This document shows positions 8,677 through 19,236 of a DNA stretch of 64,000 nucleotides, in pieces. Source of the stretch: an uncultured Dehalococcoidia bacterium (lineage in GTDB: Bacteria; Chloroflexota; Dehalococcoidia; Lucifugimonadales; UBA3495). The notes beneath the pieces were generated by a model. It was not told the origin of the DNA. It ran no database searches and saw only the letters and a list, made by a program, of their open reading frames with translations. A program made the translations under genes and the position numbers. Position 1 is the first letter of the stretch. Every line of letters begins with the position of its first letter. The stretch is from positions 213,074 to 277,073 of the forward strand of contig CATOSK010000004.1 in NCBI GenBank assembly GCA_951812535.1. Reading direction: 5' to 3'.

Positions 8677-9084
8677 ATGCCGACTGTAAACCAACTGGTC
8701 CGGAAAGGGCGGAGCCCTTCGAAGAAGGGCACGAAAGCACCGGCTTTGCATTGGGTCCAGAACTCACTGCGAAACCGCACCAAGTGGGGCCCGGGATGCC
8801 CGCAACGGCGGGGAGTCTGCATCCAAGTGCGGACGATGACACCCAAGAAGCCCAACTCGGCCCTCCGGAAGATATGCCGAGTCCGGTTGACGAACGGGGT
8901 GGAAGTGACCGCCTATATCGGCGGGGAAGGCCACAACCTGCAGGAGCACTCGGTGGTGCTGGTGCGGGGAGGCCGCGTGAAGGACCTGCCGGGAGTCCGA
9001 TACCACGTAGTCCGAAGCGCACTTGACACGGAAGGCGTGCAGGGCCGCAGGCGAGGCCGCAGCAAGTACGGGGCCAGGCGGTAA
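8677..9084 (+). CDS. rpsL: 30S ribosomal protein S12
   Basis: S12 sits at the decoding centre and is the classical streptomycin target. The 135-residue protein starts [12 protein letters not shown] and carries the invariant [10 protein letters not shown] and [12 protein letters not shown] segments. Between PAL and CPQRRGVC there is an insert of about 13 residues ([13 protein letters not shown] region); Firmicutes S12 also has a long form at this place, so it is not novel. It is the first gene of the superoperon, 45 bases after promoter P2. Confidence 0.98.
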   Translation: MPTVNQLVRKGRSPSKKGTKAPALHWVQNSLRNRTKWGPGCPQRRGVCIQVRTMTPKKPNSALRKICRVRLTNGVEVTAYIGGEGHNLQEHSVVLVRGGRVKDLPGVRYHVVRSALDTEGVQGRRRGRSKYGARR

Positions 9085-9170
9085 ACGAGCAGGAAGGCTT
9101 ACCAAAGCTGGCCGGTTGCGGAGGGAAACCCAAAGCAACCAGGCCAGATTATTTTCAGGGGAAGGGTCCC

Positions 9171-9641
9171 ATGTCCAGAAGAAGAAGAGCGGAACCGAGA
9201 ATAATTCCACCCGATCCCAGGTACAATAACCTGGTGCTGTCCCGGTTCATCAACAGGCTCATGTTGAAGGGCAAGAAGTCCATCGCGCAGCGCCTGGTCT
9301 ATAACGCGTTGGACATTATCCGCGAAGAGTCCCGGCGGGATCCTATGGAGATCTTTGAGCAGGCGATACGTAATGCCACTCCTATTGTGGAAGTCAAGCC
9401 CCGCCGGATAGGCGGGGCAACTTATCAGGTGCCACAGGAGCTGCGGACGAACCGGAGCGAGGCGCTGGCGATGCGTTGGATTATCCGGGGCGCCCGGGGG
9501 CGGAAGGGAACGCCGATGCGCCGGAGCCTGGCGACGGAGTTCATGGACGCATCCCGGGGAGAGGGTTCCGCAGTGCGGCGCAGGGAAGAACTGCACCGGA
9601 TGGCGGAGGCGAACCGGGCGTTCGTCCACTACCGGCGGTAA
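9171..9641 (+). CDS. rpsG: 30S ribosomal protein S7
   Basis: S7 nucleates the 30S head and contacts tRNA in the E site. The 156-residue product has the normal length, with a conserved core (NRLMLKGKKSIAQRLVYNAL and the GGATYQVP loop) and the C-terminal MAEANRAFVHYRR. The ATG at 9171 follows a strong AGGGGAAGG site. It is second in the classical str order rpsL-rpsG-fusA. Confidence 0.98.
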   Translation: MSRRRRAEPRIIPPDPRYNNLVLSRFINRLMLKGKKSIAQRLVYNALDIIREESRRDPMEIFEQAIRNATPIVEVKPRRIGGATYQVPQELRTNRSEALAMRWIIRGARGRKGTPMRRSLATEFMDASRGEGSAVRRREELHRMAEANRAFVHYRR

Positions 9642-9764
9642 GAACAACTTACGGTAAGAACGCCAGATCGCTTCTGTGGAACAGACCGCTAACTGAAGAC
9701 AAGAGTCCAACGCTCGCAACCGAGAAAATCTGGTCCCAGCAACGGAGATATTCACAACAACCCC

Positions 9765-11849
9765 ATGGAAACCGCAGTACCAACCAGCAAAATTCGAAAC
9801 ATCGGGTTCATAGCCCACATCGATGCCGGCAAGACGACAGTCACTGAGCGGGTACTGTACCTGACAGGCAGGATCCGGAAAGTCGGCGGCGTGGACGAGG
9901 GGACCACGGCGATGGACTGGATGCCCCAGGAAAGGGAAAGGGGTATCACGATTACTGCGGCGGCCACCACGACGTACTGGAACGACCACCGGGTCAACAT
10001 CATAGATACGCCGGGTCACGTGGACTTCACGGCGGAAGTAGAACGGAGCCTGCGGGTGCTGGATGGCGGCATCGTGGTCCTAGACGCGGTGGCGGGGGTC
10101 CAGCCACAATCGGAAACGGTATGGCGGCAGGCGGACACCTACAAGGTGCCGAGAATTGCGTTCGTCAACAAGATGGACCGGGTGGGAGCCAGCTACGAGC
10201 GGACGATCGATTCCATGAGGCGGCGGCTGCAGGCCAATCCGGTCGCCATACAACTGCCCATGGGAGAGGAAGACCAGTTTCAGGGAGTCATAGACCTGAT
10301 CGGAGGGCGTTCGTTCCAATACGGGAAGGAAGGGATAGGCAAGCACGGCCTGGACCTGTCTGAGATCGGCCCGGTGCCAGAAGACTACCGGCAGCAGTAC
10401 GAGCAATACCGCCAGTCGATGATCGAAAAGATCGTCGAGACAGACGAGGGACTGCTAATCCGCTACCTGGAAGGCGAGGAGATTGGCGAAGAGGACCTGA
10501 AGCAGGCTCTAAGGCACGCAACGGTCCAGCAGAACCTGGTGCCGGTGCTTTGCGGAACGGCGCTCAGGGGTATGGGCATCCAGCCCCTGCTTGACGGGAT
10601 AGTGTCATTCCTGCCTTCTCCAGAGGATGTGCCTCCGGTGGAAGCGGTGGATGCCAAGACCGAGGAGCCGGTGGAGAGATTCCCGGACGCGAGGGAGCCG
10701 TTTTCGGCGCTTGCCTTCAAGGTCGTCACGGACCCTTACGTGGGGCGGCTGGTATTCCTCAGGGTCTATTCCGGCGAGGTTAAAGCCGGAGCGGGGGTCC
10801 TGAACGTGACCAAGTCCAAGCGGGAACGGATGGGGCGGCTGCTGCGGATGCACGCCAACCACCGGGAGGAGCTGGAGGAAGTCACAGCGGGGCAAATCTG
10901 CGCGGCGGTGGGGTTGAAGGACACGTTCACCGGCGACACGATCTGCACGGACTTCAAGCCGGTTATCCTGGAGCCGCCAACGTTCCCCCAGCCGGTGGTA
11001 TCAATTGCGATTGAACCCGATACCAGGGCGGACCAAGACAAGCTGTCGGACGCCCTGCACAAACTGTCGGACGAGGACCCGACGTTCCAGGTAATTTTCA
11101 ACGAAGAGACCGGCCAGACGGTCATTTCGGGGATGGGGGAACTGCACCTCGAGGTCCTGGTGGACAGGATGCGCCGGGAGTTCAAGGTGGAAGCCAGGGT
11201 CGGGGCGCCGAGGGTGTCATACCGGGAAACGTTTACGCAGGCCATCCGAACGGAAGGGCGGTTTGTGCGGCAGACCGGCGGGCACGGGCAGTTCGGGCAC
11301 GTCTGGCTGGAAATGGAGCCGCTGGAGCGCGGCGAAGGGATCGTATTCGAGAACGGGATAACCGGGGGCGTGATTCCGCGGGAATACATTCCGGCGGTTG
11401 AAGCCGGAGTGAAGCAGGCGCTGCAGAACGGACCGCTGGGCGGGTATCCGCTGGTTGACGTGAAGGTGCGGCTGGTTGACGGAAGTTACCACACGGTGGA
11501 CTCCTCGGAGATGGCGTTCCGAAGCGCGGGGATGCTGGCGATCAGGCAGGGAGCCAACCGGGCAAAGCCAGTGCTCCTGGAGCCGATGGTAGAAATGGAA
11601 ATCGTCACCCCGGGGGAGTTCCTGGGAGAGATAATCGGGGACCTGGGGACCCGAAGGGCCCAAATCCGCAACATTGAAGGCGAGAACGATATCCAAGCGG
11701 TAAGGGCGATGATTCCCCTGGGGGAGACATTCGCCTACACCACTGCGCTGCGATCCCTGAGCAGCGGGCGGGCATCATACAGCATGGAGTTCAAGTACTA
11801 CGAACCGGTGCCGGAACACGTGGCGCAGCAACTGATCAGAAGGGTATAG
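9765..11849 (+). CDS. fusA: Elongation factor G
   Basis: EF-G is the GTPase that drives ribosomal translocation. The 694-residue product has all G motifs: AHIDAGKTT (P loop), RERGITI (switch I), DTPGHVDF (switch II) and NKMDR (base recognition), followed by EF-G domains II-V. Length is normal. In many bacteria tuf follows fusA, but here rpsJ begins only 40 bases downstream, so EF-Tu must be encoded elsewhere. Confidence 0.98.
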   Translation: METAVPTSKIRNIGFIAHIDAGKTTVTERVLYLTGRIRKVGGVDEGTTAMDWMPQERERGITITAAATTTYWNDHRVNIIDTPGHVDFTAEVERSLRVLDGGIVVLDAVAGVQPQSETVWRQADTYKVPRIAFVNKMDRVGASYERTIDSMRRRLQANPVAIQLPMGEEDQFQGVIDLIGGRSFQYGKEGIGKHGLDLSEIGPVPEDYRQQYEQYRQSMIEKIVETDEGLLIRYLEGEEIGEEDLKQALRHATVQQNLVPVLCGTALRGMGIQPLLDGIVSFLPSPEDVPPVEAVDAKTEEPVERFPDAREPFSALAFKVVTDPYVGRLVFLRVYSGEVKAGAGVLNVTKSKRERMGRLLRMHANHREELEEVTAGQICAAVGLKDTFTGDTICTDFKPVILEPPTFPQPVVSIAIEPDTRADQDKLSDALHKLSDEDPTFQVIFNEETGQTVISGMGELHLEVLVDRMRREFKVEARVGAPRVSYRETFTQAIRTEGRFVRQTGGHGQFGHVWLEMEPLERGEGIVFENGITGGVIPREYIPAVEAGVKQALQNGPLGGYPLVDVKVRLVDGSYHTVDSSEMAFRSAGMLAIRQGANRAKPVLLEPMVEMEIVTPGEFLGEIIGDLGTRRAQIRNIEGENDIQAVRAMIPLGETFAYTTALRSLSSGRASYSMEFKYYEPVPEHVAQQLIRRV

Positions 11850-11889
11850 AGGCGCGAGCGCGAAGCGGCAGGCGGAAGAAACTGGAAGA

Positions 11890-12201
11890 ATGGTTACCAG
11901 ACAAAAAGTACGAATTATCCTCAAGGCATTCGATCACAAGATGCTGGACACCTCCACAGAGCAGATAGTGGAGACGGCGGAGAGGACGGGTGCCCGCATC
12001 GCCGGGCCGGTGCCGCTTCCGACGCATATCCGGCGTTTCTGCGTAATCCGGGGGCCACACGTGGACAAGGACTCGCGGGAACATTTCGAGATACGGACGC
12101 ACAAACGGCTGGTGGACATCCTGGAGCCGACCTCCAAGACAATCGACTCGCTGACCAGGTTGAACCTGCCGGCGGGGGTCGATATTTCGATCAAGCTTTA
12201 G
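11890..12201 (+). CDS. rpsJ: 30S ribosomal protein S10
   Basis: S10 (NusE) is a 30S head protein that also takes part in antitermination through NusB. The 103-residue product contains [20 protein letters not shown] and [13 protein letters not shown], all typical of the family. The ATG at 11890 follows a GGCGGAAGAAACTGGAAGA purine stretch. It opens the S10-type gene block and directly follows fusA. Confidence 0.98.
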   Translation: MVTRQKVRIILKAFDHKMLDTSTEQIVETAERTGARIAGPVPLPTHIRRFCVIRGPHVDKDSREHFEIRTHKRLVDILEPTSKTIDSLTRLNLPAGVDISIKL

Positions 12202-12308
12202 CGGCAAGCTCCAGCGGAAGGTGAACTGCCAACCCGCGGGGGTTGGCCAAGGCGGGCCGCAGCCTCGGGGTGCGGGCCGCGGATCTGAACCAAGGACAGG
12301 TGTTAACC

Positions 12309-12944
12309 ATGCTCCGGTCATTCCTGGGCAAAAAAATCGGCATGACGCACATTTTCGATCCGTCGGGCAACGTGGTACCAGTGACTGTGATCCAAGCCGG
12401 GCCTTGCTATGTGACCCAGATCAAGACCCGGGAAACGGACGGATACGACGCGGTCCAAGTAGGGTTTGAAGAGGCAAAGAAGCTCAACAAGCCACGGGCC
12501 GGGCATCTTAAGAACGTAAAGAACCTGCGGTACCTGCGGGAAGTGAAGTCCAACAACATGGGCGACCTTGCCGTGGGCCAGGAGATCAAGGCGGACATCT
12601 TCGAACCGGGAGAGCTGGTAGACGTCATCGGGCGGTCCAAGGGCCGCGGGTTTGCCGGCACTATGAAGCGGCATGGCTTCGGAGGCGGGCCAAGGACCCA
12701 CGGTCAGTCCGACAGGGCCAGAGCACCCGGCTCCATCGGTGGAGGAACGACGCCGGGCAAGGTGTTCAAGGGGTTGAAGATGTCGGGGCACATGGGGAAT
12801 GTCCGAATCACGGTGAAGAAACTACAGGTTGTGCAGGTTGACCCGGAGCGGAACCTGATAATGGTGAGGGGCGGAGTCCCCGGCGCGCCGAACGGTCTAT
12901 TAACCATCAGGAAAACGGGCAGGTCGGCGACCGCCGCGAGTTAG
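12309..12944 (+). CDS. rplC: 50S ribosomal protein L3
   Basis: L3 is an early 50S assembly protein reaching towards the peptidyl-transferase centre. The 211-residue product begins [13 protein letters not shown], matching the normal L3 start; a 22-residue upstream extension from 12243 was rejected because it is not conserved. The central [10 protein letters not shown] ... [15 protein letters not shown] loop and the GHMG signature are present. Confidence 0.97.
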   Translation: MLRSFLGKKIGMTHIFDPSGNVVPVTVIQAGPCYVTQIKTRETDGYDAVQVGFEEAKKLNKPRAGHLKNVKNLRYLREVKSNNMGDLAVGQEIKADIFEPGELVDVIGRSKGRGFAGTMKRHGFGGGPRTHGQSDRARAPGSIGGGTTPGKVFKGLKMSGHMGNVRITVKKLQVVQVDPERNLIMVRGGVPGAPNGLLTIRKTGRSATAAS

Positions 12945-12961
12945 GAGACTTCAAGCCAGTT

Positions 12962-13666
12962 ATGGATATTCCGGTCAAGAACCAAGACGGGGAAACGATA
13001 GACGCCATCGCCCTGGACGATGCGGTCTTCGACGTACCAATGAACCAGACCCTGGTGCACCAAGCGGTGGTGATCTACCAAGGGAACAAGCGGCAGGGCA
13101 CCCACGACACCAAGACGAGGAGCCAGGTGTCCGGCGGCGGGCGCAAGCCGTGGATTCAGAAACACACGGGAAGGGCGCGCCAAGGCAGCACCCGATCACC
13201 GCAATGGCGCCACGGCGGCGTTGTCTTCGGCCCGCATCCAAGGGACTACCGCAAGGCCCTGCCGAAGCGGATGCGCCGGCAAGCGGTCAAGTGCGTACTG
13301 TCGGAGAAGGCGCGGCGGGGAAACCTGGTGTGCATTGACAGCATGGACCGGCAGGACGGCAAGACGAAGTCTATGGTGAGCCTGCTGGCCAACCTGGGGG
13401 TCACGGGCTCGGCACTGGTGGTGACGGACGGTCCAGACGGCGCGGTGGCCCGCGGGGCTCACAACATCAAGGGCATTTGGACGCTGCCGCTGAACCAGTT
13501 GAACGCGAACGATCTGCTGAAGCGGGAAATCCTGATAATGACGGTGGCGGCGGCCCGTAAAGCCGAGACCTTCTGGACGGCGGAGATAAACCGAGGGGGC
13601 CGTCGAGTGGGTGTAGCACCGGAGGGCACCGCTTCGGAGGACGGCGGCGAAGGTGAGGCCGAGTAA
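12962..13666 (+). CDS. rplD: 50S ribosomal protein L4
   Basis: L4 lines the peptide exit tunnel and in some bacteria represses its own operon. The 234-residue product has the tunnel loop GGRKPWIQKHTGRARQGS and the globular RRQAVKCVLS segment. The C-terminal tail (about 25 residues, rich in Glu, Gly and Ala) is slightly longer than usual. The stop overlaps the rplW start (TAATG), which indicates translational coupling. Confidence 0.97.
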   Translation: MDIPVKNQDGETIDAIALDDAVFDVPMNQTLVHQAVVIYQGNKRQGTHDTKTRSQVSGGGRKPWIQKHTGRARQGSTRSPQWRHGGVVFGPHPRDYRKALPKRMRRQAVKCVLSEKARRGNLVCIDSMDRQDGKTKSMVSLLANLGVTGSALVVTDGPDGAVARGAHNIKGIWTLPLNQLNANDLLKREILIMTVAAARKAETFWTAEINRGGRRVGVAPEGTASEDGGEGEAE

Positions 13667-13950
13667 TGAACATCTACCAGGTTTTGCTCAAGCCAACCAT
13701 CACGGAGAAGAGCACCCTCCTGCAGGAATCAGGGAGGTACACCTTCCAGATCGATCCACGGGCCAACAAGATCCAGGTCAAGGAAGCGGTGGAGAAGAAC
13801 TTCAACGTGACCGTGACGGATGTGAACATCACGAAGCAGCACGGGAAGCGGAAGCGGTACGGCCCACGCATAAAGAAGATGCCGGACATCAAGAAGGCAG
13901 TGGTCACACTGAAACCCGGTGACCGCATCACTCTAGTCGAGGGGTTGTAG
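13666..13950 (+). CDS. rplW: 50S ribosomal protein L23
   Basis: L23 surrounds the tunnel exit and docks trigger factor and SRP. The 94-residue product contains the family features LKPTITEKS and VNITKQHGKRKRYGPR, followed by KKAVVTLKPGD. The ATG overlaps the rplD stop by one base. Confidence 0.97.
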   Translation: MNIYQVLLKPTITEKSTLLQESGRYTFQIDPRANKIQVKEAVEKNFNVTVTDVNITKQHGKRKRYGPRIKKMPDIKKAVVTLKPGDRITLVEGL

Positions 13951-13983
13951 GGCAAGGCGGTCCTGGCCCGAAAGGGAATAGTT

Positions 13984-14814
13984 ATGCCTCTGAAGAACCT
14001 AAGGCCGATAACCCCGGGCACGCGCAACGCGGTGCGGCCGTCCTTTGAAGAGATTACCCGGAGGAAGCCGGAAAAATCCCTTTTGACCCCGTTGGCCAAG
14101 CACGGCGGGCGGAACAACAAAGGGCGGATTACGACCCAAAGCAGGGGCGGCGGTCCGAGGCGGATGTATCGGCTGATCGACTTCAAGCGGCGGAAGGAAG
14201 GCGTTCCGGGCCGGGTGGTGTCGATAGAGTACGATCCCAACCGGACGACGCGGATTGCGCTGATCTACTACGCGGACGGGGAGAAGAGCTATATCCTGTC
14301 CCCGGTGGGGCTGCAGGTCGACGACTGGATCCAGGCCGGACCGGGGTCGGAGATCAAGCCGGGGAACTCGCTTCGCCTGCGGAACATTCCCACCGGCACG
14401 GTGGTGCATAACGTGGAGCTGACGCCGGACCGGGGCGGGCAGATGGTCCGGAGCGCAGGAGCGTCCGCGCAGGTCCTTTCCCGGGAGGGGGAGTACGTCC
14501 TGCTGAGGCTGCCTTCCGGGGAGATGCGGCGGGTGCTGCTGAACTGCAGGGCGAGCATTGGGCAACTTTCCAATCCCGACCACAAGAACGAGAGCCTGGG
14601 CAAGGCGGGGCGCAGCCGCCATCTGGGGCGCCGTCCGCATGTTCGCGGGGTAGCCAAGAACCCGGTGGACCATCCACACGGCGGCGGGGAAGGCCGGTCT
14701 CCCATAGGGATGCCTGGCCCGAAGTCGCCAACGGGGAAGCCGACGCTGGGTCACAAGACAAGAAACAAGAAGAAGGCCTCCGGCAGGTTTGTCGTGAGAG
14801 GCAGAAGACGGTAG
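13984..14814 (+). CDS. rplB: 50S ribosomal protein L2
   Basis: L2 is needed for subunit association and peptidyl-transferase function. The 276-residue product shows RPITPGTRN near the N terminus and the hallmark [18 protein letters not shown] near the C terminus, including the conserved active-site-proximal His. Length is normal and it sits in the standard order after rplW. Confidence 0.98.
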   Translation: MPLKNLRPITPGTRNAVRPSFEEITRRKPEKSLLTPLAKHGGRNNKGRITTQSRGGGPRRMYRLIDFKRRKEGVPGRVVSIEYDPNRTTRIALIYYADGEKSYILSPVGLQVDDWIQAGPGSEIKPGNSLRLRNIPTGTVVHNVELTPDRGGQMVRSAGASAQVLSREGEYVLLRLPSGEMRRVLLNCRASIGQLSNPDHKNESLGKAGRSRHLGRRPHVRGVAKNPVDHPHGGGEGRSPIGMPGPKSPTGKPTLGHKTRNKKKASGRFVVRGRRR

Positions 14815-14819
14815 GGAAC

Positions 14820-15104
14820 ATGTCCAGATCGGTGAAAAAGGGGCCTTACGTCGAGGCCAAGCTGATGAAGAAGGTGCTGTCAGTCCAGCAATCAGGGGCC
14901 CAGACCGTTATCCGCACATGGTCGCGGGCGTCGATGATCATGCCCGAGATGGTGGGCCTGACGCTGGGCGTCCACGACGGGAGGCGGCACGTTCCGGTTT
15001 TTATTACAGAAAACATGGTGGGACACCGGCTGGGAGAGTTCTCTCCAACACGGACCTACCGTGGGCATGTGGCCCGCTCCGAGCGCCGAAGCGGGGTGAG
15101 GTAG
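14820..15104 (+). CDS. rpsS: 30S ribosomal protein S19
   Basis: S19 forms the 30S head with S13. The 94-residue protein starts [15 protein letters not shown] and contains TWSRAS and [13 protein letters not shown], all invariant in the family. It starts 5 bases after the rplB stop. Confidence 0.98.
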   Translation: MSRSVKKGPYVEAKLMKKVLSVQQSGAQTVIRTWSRASMIMPEMVGLTLGVHDGRRHVPVFITENMVGHRLGEFSPTRTYRGHVARSERRSGVR

Positions 15105-15108
15105 GGCG

Positions 15109-15456
15109 ATGCCGGAGGTACAAGCGGTAGCGAAGCAGGTAGGAGCGTCCCCGAAGCGGTTGAAGCCGATCCTGGACCTGGTGCGGGGACAGGACGTCAA
15201 CAGCGCGGTAGATACGCTGACACTCCTGACATCGCCTTGGGCGAAGGTGGTTTCCAAGGTGGTGCAATCCGCGGCGGCCAACGCCGAGAACAACATGTTC
15301 ATGAACCGGGACAGTCTGCGGATTGTGAAAATTACCGCGGACCAGGCAACGCCGCTGAAGCGGTTTCGACCCCGGGCCCGGGGTCGAATTGGGCGAATCA
15401 CGAAGAGATCCAGCCACATCACGGTGGTCGTGGACGAGGTGGCAGAGGAGTTTTAG
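15109..15456 (+). CDS. rplV: 50S ribosomal protein L22
   Basis: L22 reaches into the exit tunnel next to L4. The 115-residue product includes SPKRLKPILDLVRG, the SAAANAENN helix and the C-terminal RPRARGRIGRITKRSSHI. It starts 4 bases after rpsS. Confidence 0.98.
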   Translation: MPEVQAVAKQVGASPKRLKPILDLVRGQDVNSAVDTLTLLTSPWAKVVSKVVQSAAANAENNMFMNRDSLRIVKITADQATPLKRFRPRARGRIGRITKRSSHITVVVDEVAEEF

Positions 15457-15459
15457 CTC

Positions 15460-16215
15460 ATGGGACACAAGACCCATCCCTACGGATTCCGCCTGGGCAT
15501 CATCAAGGACTGGAAGACCCACTGGTACGCGAACAACGCGGCGGGCTACCGGAGCCTGGTCGGTGAGGACCTGAAACTGCGAAGCTGCATTCACGCCGAG
15601 TATCGAGGCTTTTCCGACGCGGGCATCGCGCGGGTAGAGATCGACCGGGGAGCGCAGGACAGCGTCATAAACATCCATTCGGCGCGCCCGGGAATACTGA
15701 TTGGGCGGGATGGGGAGCGGGTCAAGAACCTGCGGTCGAAGCTGGAGCGGATCACGACCCGCCGGGTCCAGTTGAACATCATCGAGATTGAGCATCCTGA
15801 ACTGGACCCGTACCTGGTGGGCCGGAACATTGCCGACCAACTGCAACGCAGAGTGGCCTACCGCCGGGCGATGCGCCAAGCGGCGCAACGGGCGATGCAG
15901 GCAGGAGCCGAGGGCATCAAGATCATAACCAAGGGGCGGATATCGGGAGCGGAGATCGCCCGAACCGAGAAGCTGATGTTGGGGCAGGTGCCGCTCCATA
16001 CGCTGCGGGCCGATATCGACTACGCGCTGGCGGAAGCTCACACGGGGATGGGCCGCATCGGCATCAAGGTGTGGATATACAAGGGCGAAATCCTGCCGCC
16101 GCCGCCAGAAGCTGCGGAGGAACTGGAGACCATCGAAGTCAGGGTCGAGCCAGGCACGGAAGAGATGGAGACCGGCACCATTGCGGATGACATCGTGCCG
16201 GACGACGGAATCTAG
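15460..16215 (+). CDS. rpsC: 30S ribosomal protein S3
   Basis: S3 forms part of the mRNA entry channel. The 251-residue product starts [14 protein letters not shown], has the KH domain [13 protein letters not shown] and the C-terminal [13 protein letters not shown] ... [17 protein letters not shown] segment. An acidic tail of about 30 residues follows, longer than in E. coli. It starts 3 bases after rplV. Confidence 0.98.
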   Translation: MGHKTHPYGFRLGIIKDWKTHWYANNAAGYRSLVGEDLKLRSCIHAEYRGFSDAGIARVEIDRGAQDSVINIHSARPGILIGRDGERVKNLRSKLERITTRRVQLNIIEIEHPELDPYLVGRNIADQLQRRVAYRRAMRQAAQRAMQAGAEGIKIITKGRISGAEIARTEKLMLGQVPLHTLRADIDYALAEAHTGMGRIGIKVWIYKGEILPPPPEAAEELETIEVRVEPGTEEMETGTIADDIVPDDGI

Positions 16216-16226
16216 GGGAAGCATCC

Positions 16227-16667
16227 ATGCTACAACCGAGAAGAACCAAGTACCGCAAGATGTTCCGGGGCCGACGCAAGGGCAACGCGGTTACCGGAGG
16301 CAGCGTCCAATTCGGTGAGTTCGGGCTGAAGGCGATGGCCTGCGAGTGGATCACTGCGCGGCAAATCGAATCCGCCCGGATCGCCATCACGCGCCATCTC
16401 CAGCGGGGCGGACAGGTATGGATCCGGGTATTCCCGGACAAGCCGGTGTCCAAGAAGCCGGCAGAGGTGCGGATGGGTGGAGGCAAAGCGGCCAACGACC
16501 ACTGGGTAGCCGTGGTCAAGCCGGGGCGGATCCTGTTCGAGGTCGGAGGGGTCCCGGCGGACCAGGCCGTTGAAGCCCTGCGGCTGGCGTCACACAAGCT
16601 GCCGGTCCCCACCAAGACGGTCCAACGGGACCGGGTGGCGGCGATGGCCGGCGGCGGGGTTGGGTAG
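16227..16667 (+). CDS. rplP: 50S ribosomal protein L16
   Basis: L16 helps position the A-site tRNA. The 146-residue product starts [19 protein letters not shown] and contains [23 protein letters not shown] (family core) and the [14 protein letters not shown] segment. Length is normal. Confidence 0.98.
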   Translation: MLQPRRTKYRKMFRGRRKGNAVTGGSVQFGEFGLKAMACEWITARQIESARIAITRHLQRGGQVWIRVFPDKPVSKKPAEVRMGGGKAANDHWVAVVKPGRILFEVGGVPADQAVEALRLASHKLPVPTKTVQRDRVAAMAGGGVG

Positions 16668-16676
16668 GCGGAAGCG

Positions 16677-16874
16677 ATGCAGATTCACGAGATAAGGGAC
16701 CTGACGAACCAGCAACTTGAAGAGGAGCTGGAGGGTTCCTACAAGGAACTGATGAACCTCCGGTTTCGAGCGGCGACTAACCAGCTGACGGACACCAATG
16801 AGCCGAAGAAGGTCCGCAAGACCATTGCGCGGCTCAAGACGGTCATCCGGGAGCGACAGGGAATGGAGAGCTAA
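16677..16874 (+). CDS. rpmC: 50S ribosomal protein L29
   Basis: This 65-residue two-helix protein lies beside the tunnel exit. Family features are EIRDLTNQQLEEEL, LMNLRFRAATNQL and VRKTIARLKTVIRER. It starts 9 bases after rplP and ends 2 bases before rpsQ. Confidence 0.96.
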   Translation: MQIHEIRDLTNQQLEEELEGSYKELMNLRFRAATNQLTDTNEPKKVRKTIARLKTVIRERQGMES

Positions 16875-16876
16875 CC

Positions 16877-17260
16877 ATGGCCAAGGAGATGCGGAAAGTC
16901 CGTATCGGTTCGGTGGTCGGAACGAAGATGGACAAGACGGCGGTGGTTCAGATGGTCTGGAAGCAGCGCCATCCGATCTACCGGAAACAAATGCGGCGGG
17001 TCGCCCGGTACTACGTTCACGATCCCGAGGGGCAGTGCCGGCTGGGAGACACGGTGCGGATTGAAGAGACGCGTCCGATATCGAAGACAAAGCACTGGCG
17101 GCTGCTGGAGATTATCCAGAGGCGGCAGGTGGCGGAAGTCCGCCCCATCGAGCTGGAGACCGAGGTGACGCCGGTGATGACCGGAGAGGCGCTGGCCGAG
17201 ACTCCGGCGGATGCGGTGGTTGACGACGAGGCCGACGAGGAACCTGAGGATACCGAATAA
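16877..17260 (+). CDS. rpsQ: 30S ribosomal protein S17 with an acidic C-terminal extension
   Basis: S17 is a primary binder of the 5' domain of 16S rRNA. Residues 1-85 form the normal S17 OB fold ([34 protein letters not shown]). The protein is 127 residues instead of about 85: the last 40 form an acidic tail rich in Glu, Asp and Ala that ends EEPEDTE. The TAA stop overlaps the rplN ATG by one base (TAATG). Confidence 0.96.
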   Translation: MAKEMRKVRIGSVVGTKMDKTAVVQMVWKQRHPIYRKQMRRVARYYVHDPEGQCRLGDTVRIEETRPISKTKHWRLLEIIQRRQVAEVRPIELETEVTPVMTGEALAETPADAVVDDEADEEPEDTE

Positions 17261-17628
17261 TGATTCAGACCTACACGAGACTGAACGTCGCGGACAACAG
17301 CGGGGCAAAGCGCATCCGGCTGATCAACATACCGGGAGCGAGTCGTCGGAAGTATGCCAAGGTTGGGGATGTGATCGTCTGCAACGTGCGGGAAGCAGTG
17401 CCCAACTCTGCGGTGAGGAAGGGAACGATTGTCAAGGCGGTGGTGGTCCGGCAAGCCCAGCCTTTGCTTCGGCCAGACGGGACATACATCCGGTTCGACG
17501 ACAATGCGGCGGTGATCATCCAGGAAAACCTGATGCCCCGGGGCACCAGAATCTTCGGGCCGGTGGCGCGGGAGCTAAGGGACAAGGGGTTCATGCGGAT
17601 TGTGTCGCTGGCACCGGAGGTCCTGTAG
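17260..17628 (+). CDS. rplN: 50S ribosomal protein L14
   Basis: L14 contributes to inter-subunit bridges. The 122-residue product contains [34 protein letters not shown] and [23 protein letters not shown], all diagnostic. Its TAG stop overlaps the GTG start of rplX (TAGTG). Confidence 0.98.
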   Translation: MIQTYTRLNVADNSGAKRIRLINIPGASRRKYAKVGDVIVCNVREAVPNSAVRKGTIVKAVVVRQAQPLLRPDGTYIRFDDNAAVIIQENLMPRGTRIFGPVARELRDKGFMRIVSLAPEVL

Positions 17629-17951
17629 TGAATATTCGGAGCGGCGACACGGTCCTGGTGATATCCGGCAAGGAAAAAGGCAAGTCCGGCCGGGTAGACC
17701 GACAGAATCTGGAGGAGGGCCGTGTGGTTATCGAGGGGGTCAACATGGTGACCCGCCACATGAAAGCTCGTCCCGGGGTACGGCAATCGGGGATTATCCA
17801 GCAGGAAGCTCCGATTCATATTTCCAATGTCATGCTGATTTGCAACAAGTGCAACCGTCCGACGCGGCCCAACATGATGCGGCTCGAGACGGGCAAGCGA
17901 GTCCGGGCATGTCCGAAGTGCAAGGAAGTTATCGATGACATCAGCCAGTAA
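17628..17951 (+). CDS. rplX: 50S ribosomal protein L24
   Basis: L24 starts 50S assembly. The start is the GTG at 17628, one base overlapping the rplN stop; the product then begins MNIRSGDTVLVISGKEKGKSG, matching the family KOW motif. No ATG is available at the right place. The 107-residue protein ends with two CxxC pairs (CNKC and CPKC), a probable zinc site seen in many bacterial L24 proteins. Its last 17 bases overlap rplE. Confidence 0.95.
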   Translation: MNIRSGDTVLVISGKEKGKSGRVDRQNLEEGRVVIEGVNMVTRHMKARPGVRQSGIIQQEAPIHISNVMLICNKCNRPTRPNMMRLETGKRVRACPKCKEVIDDISQ

Positions 17952-18585
17952 TCAAGGCGGAGGGTCGAGGCAGAGGCGGGGCCGTTCGGGCGGAGCAGCG
18001 GAGGCAGGAGCCGAAACTGAGGCCACCAACGGGAAGCCCCATCCCAGGCTGCTAGACACCTACCGCAACGAAATTGTCCCGACGATGATGACCGAGTTCG
18101 GGTTCCCGAACGTGATGCGGGTACCCAGGGTCCAGAAGATTGTCCTGAACATTGGGCTGGGAGAAGCCCTGACCAACGGGCGGGCAATGGAAGCGGCGAC
18201 GAACGACCTGGCGATTGTTAGCGGACAGAAGCCGGTCATCACGCGGGCGCGGAAGTCCATCGCCAACTTCAAGCTCCGGCAAGGCAACCCCATTGGAACA
18301 TCGGTCACCCTGCGGGGGCACCGGATGTACCACTTCCTGGACCGCCTGGTGAACACGGCTCTGCCCCGCATCCGGGACTTTCGGGGGATTCCGCGCCGGG
18401 GGTTTGACGGACGGGGCAATTTCTCGATAGGGCTGCGGGAGCAGATAATATTCCCGGAGATCGACTACAACCAGATAGACCGGATAAGGGGTCTCCAGGT
18501 AACGATTGCGACAACTGCCGAAAACGACGCCGAGGCCACGAGGCTTCTGGAACTTTTCGGAATGCCGTTTGTCCGGGAGAGCTGA
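17935..18585 (+). CDS. rplE: 50S ribosomal protein L5 with N-terminal extension
   Basis: L5 holds 5S rRNA in the central protuberance and contacts P-site tRNA. The conserved domain begins at about residue 37 ([13 protein letters not shown]) and includes the [14 protein letters not shown] and [15 protein letters not shown] segments. The first 35 residues are a low-complexity Gly/Ala/Arg extension absent from most L5 proteins. The ATG at 17935 lies inside the end of rplX. No good alternative start lies closer to the conserved domain. Confidence 0.95.
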   Translation: MTSASNQGGGSRQRRGRSGGAAEAGAETEATNGKPHPRLLDTYRNEIVPTMMTEFGFPNVMRVPRVQKIVLNIGLGEALTNGRAMEAATNDLAIVSGQKPVITRARKSIANFKLRQGNPIGTSVTLRGHRMYHFLDRLVNTALPRIRDFRGIPRRGFDGRGNFSIGLREQIIFPEIDYNQIDRIRGLQVTIATTAENDAEATRLLELFGMPFVRES

Positions 18586-18595
18586 GGAGGAACCG

Positions 18596-18781
18596 TTGGC
18601 CAAGAAGTCGATGATCCAGCGCTGGCTGAAAGAGCCGAAGTACAAGACGCGGGCATACAACCGGTGCAACAGGTGCGGGCGGCCCAGGGCGTACAACCGA
18701 TACACCGGACTATGCCGGATTTGCTTCCGGGAGTTGGCGCTGACCGGGGAGCTGCCCGGGGTGCGGAAAGCCAGTTGGTAG
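18596..18781 (+). CDS. rpsN: 30S ribosomal protein S14, zinc type
   Basis: The 61-residue zinc form of S14 (type Z) has CNRC and CRIC pairs. The start is the TTG at 18596, preceded by a perfect AGGAGG with 5-base spacing; it gives [10 protein letters not shown], matching short S14 proteins. A longer reading from 18506 would lie within rplE and is not conserved. Confidence 0.95.
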   Translation: MAKKSMIQRWLKEPKYKTRAYNRCNRCGRPRAYNRYTGLCRICFRELALTGELPGVRKASW

Positions 18782-18837
18782 GGGCCTCACTCAGCCAGAA
18801 CCTCACTCAGCCAGGAACATTGAGGAGCGAGTAACGG

Positions 18838-19236
18838 ATGCCAGTAACCGACCCAGTAGCTGACATGCTGACCAGAATCAGGAATGGGCTCCAGGCCCGT
18901 CATGATTCGGTCCTAGTACCCCATTCCAAGCTCAAGTTGGCGATCGCACAGATTCTGAAGGACCAGGGGTATATCCGGGATTTCGATATACCCAGGGGGC
19001 AGACTTTCCCGAATCTACGGCTGCATCTCTCATATCGAACCGGCCGGGAACCGGTTATAACCGGTCTCAAGCGGGTGAGCAAGCCAGGGTTGAGGGTGTA
19101 CGTGGGGAGAGGGGAGATTCCCCGGGTCTACGGGGGAATAGGCACCGCCATAATTTCGACCTCTCAAGGGGTGATGACCGGCCGGCAAGCGTGGCGGTCT
19201 GGTATCGGAGGAGAGCTGCTCTGTTATGTCTGGTAG
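18838..19236 (+). CDS. rpsH: 30S ribosomal protein S8
   Basis: S8 binds the central domain of 16S rRNA and often represses the spc operon. The 132-residue product starts MPVTDPVADMLTRIRNG and ends GVMTGRQAWRSGIGGELLCYVW, with the family ISTSQGVMT signature. It overlaps the rplF start by 11 bases. Confidence 0.98.
   Translation: MPVTDPVADMLTRIRNGLQARHDSVLVPHSKLKLAIAQILKDQGYIRDFDIPRGQTFPNLRLHLSYRTGREPVITGLKRVSKPGLRVYVGRGEIPRVYGGIGTAIISTSQGVMTGRQAWRSGIGGELLCYVW

Noticed and set aside
8677..9084. Novel insertion in S12
   Set aside because: A similar long form exists in Firmicutes S12, so the insert is not new.
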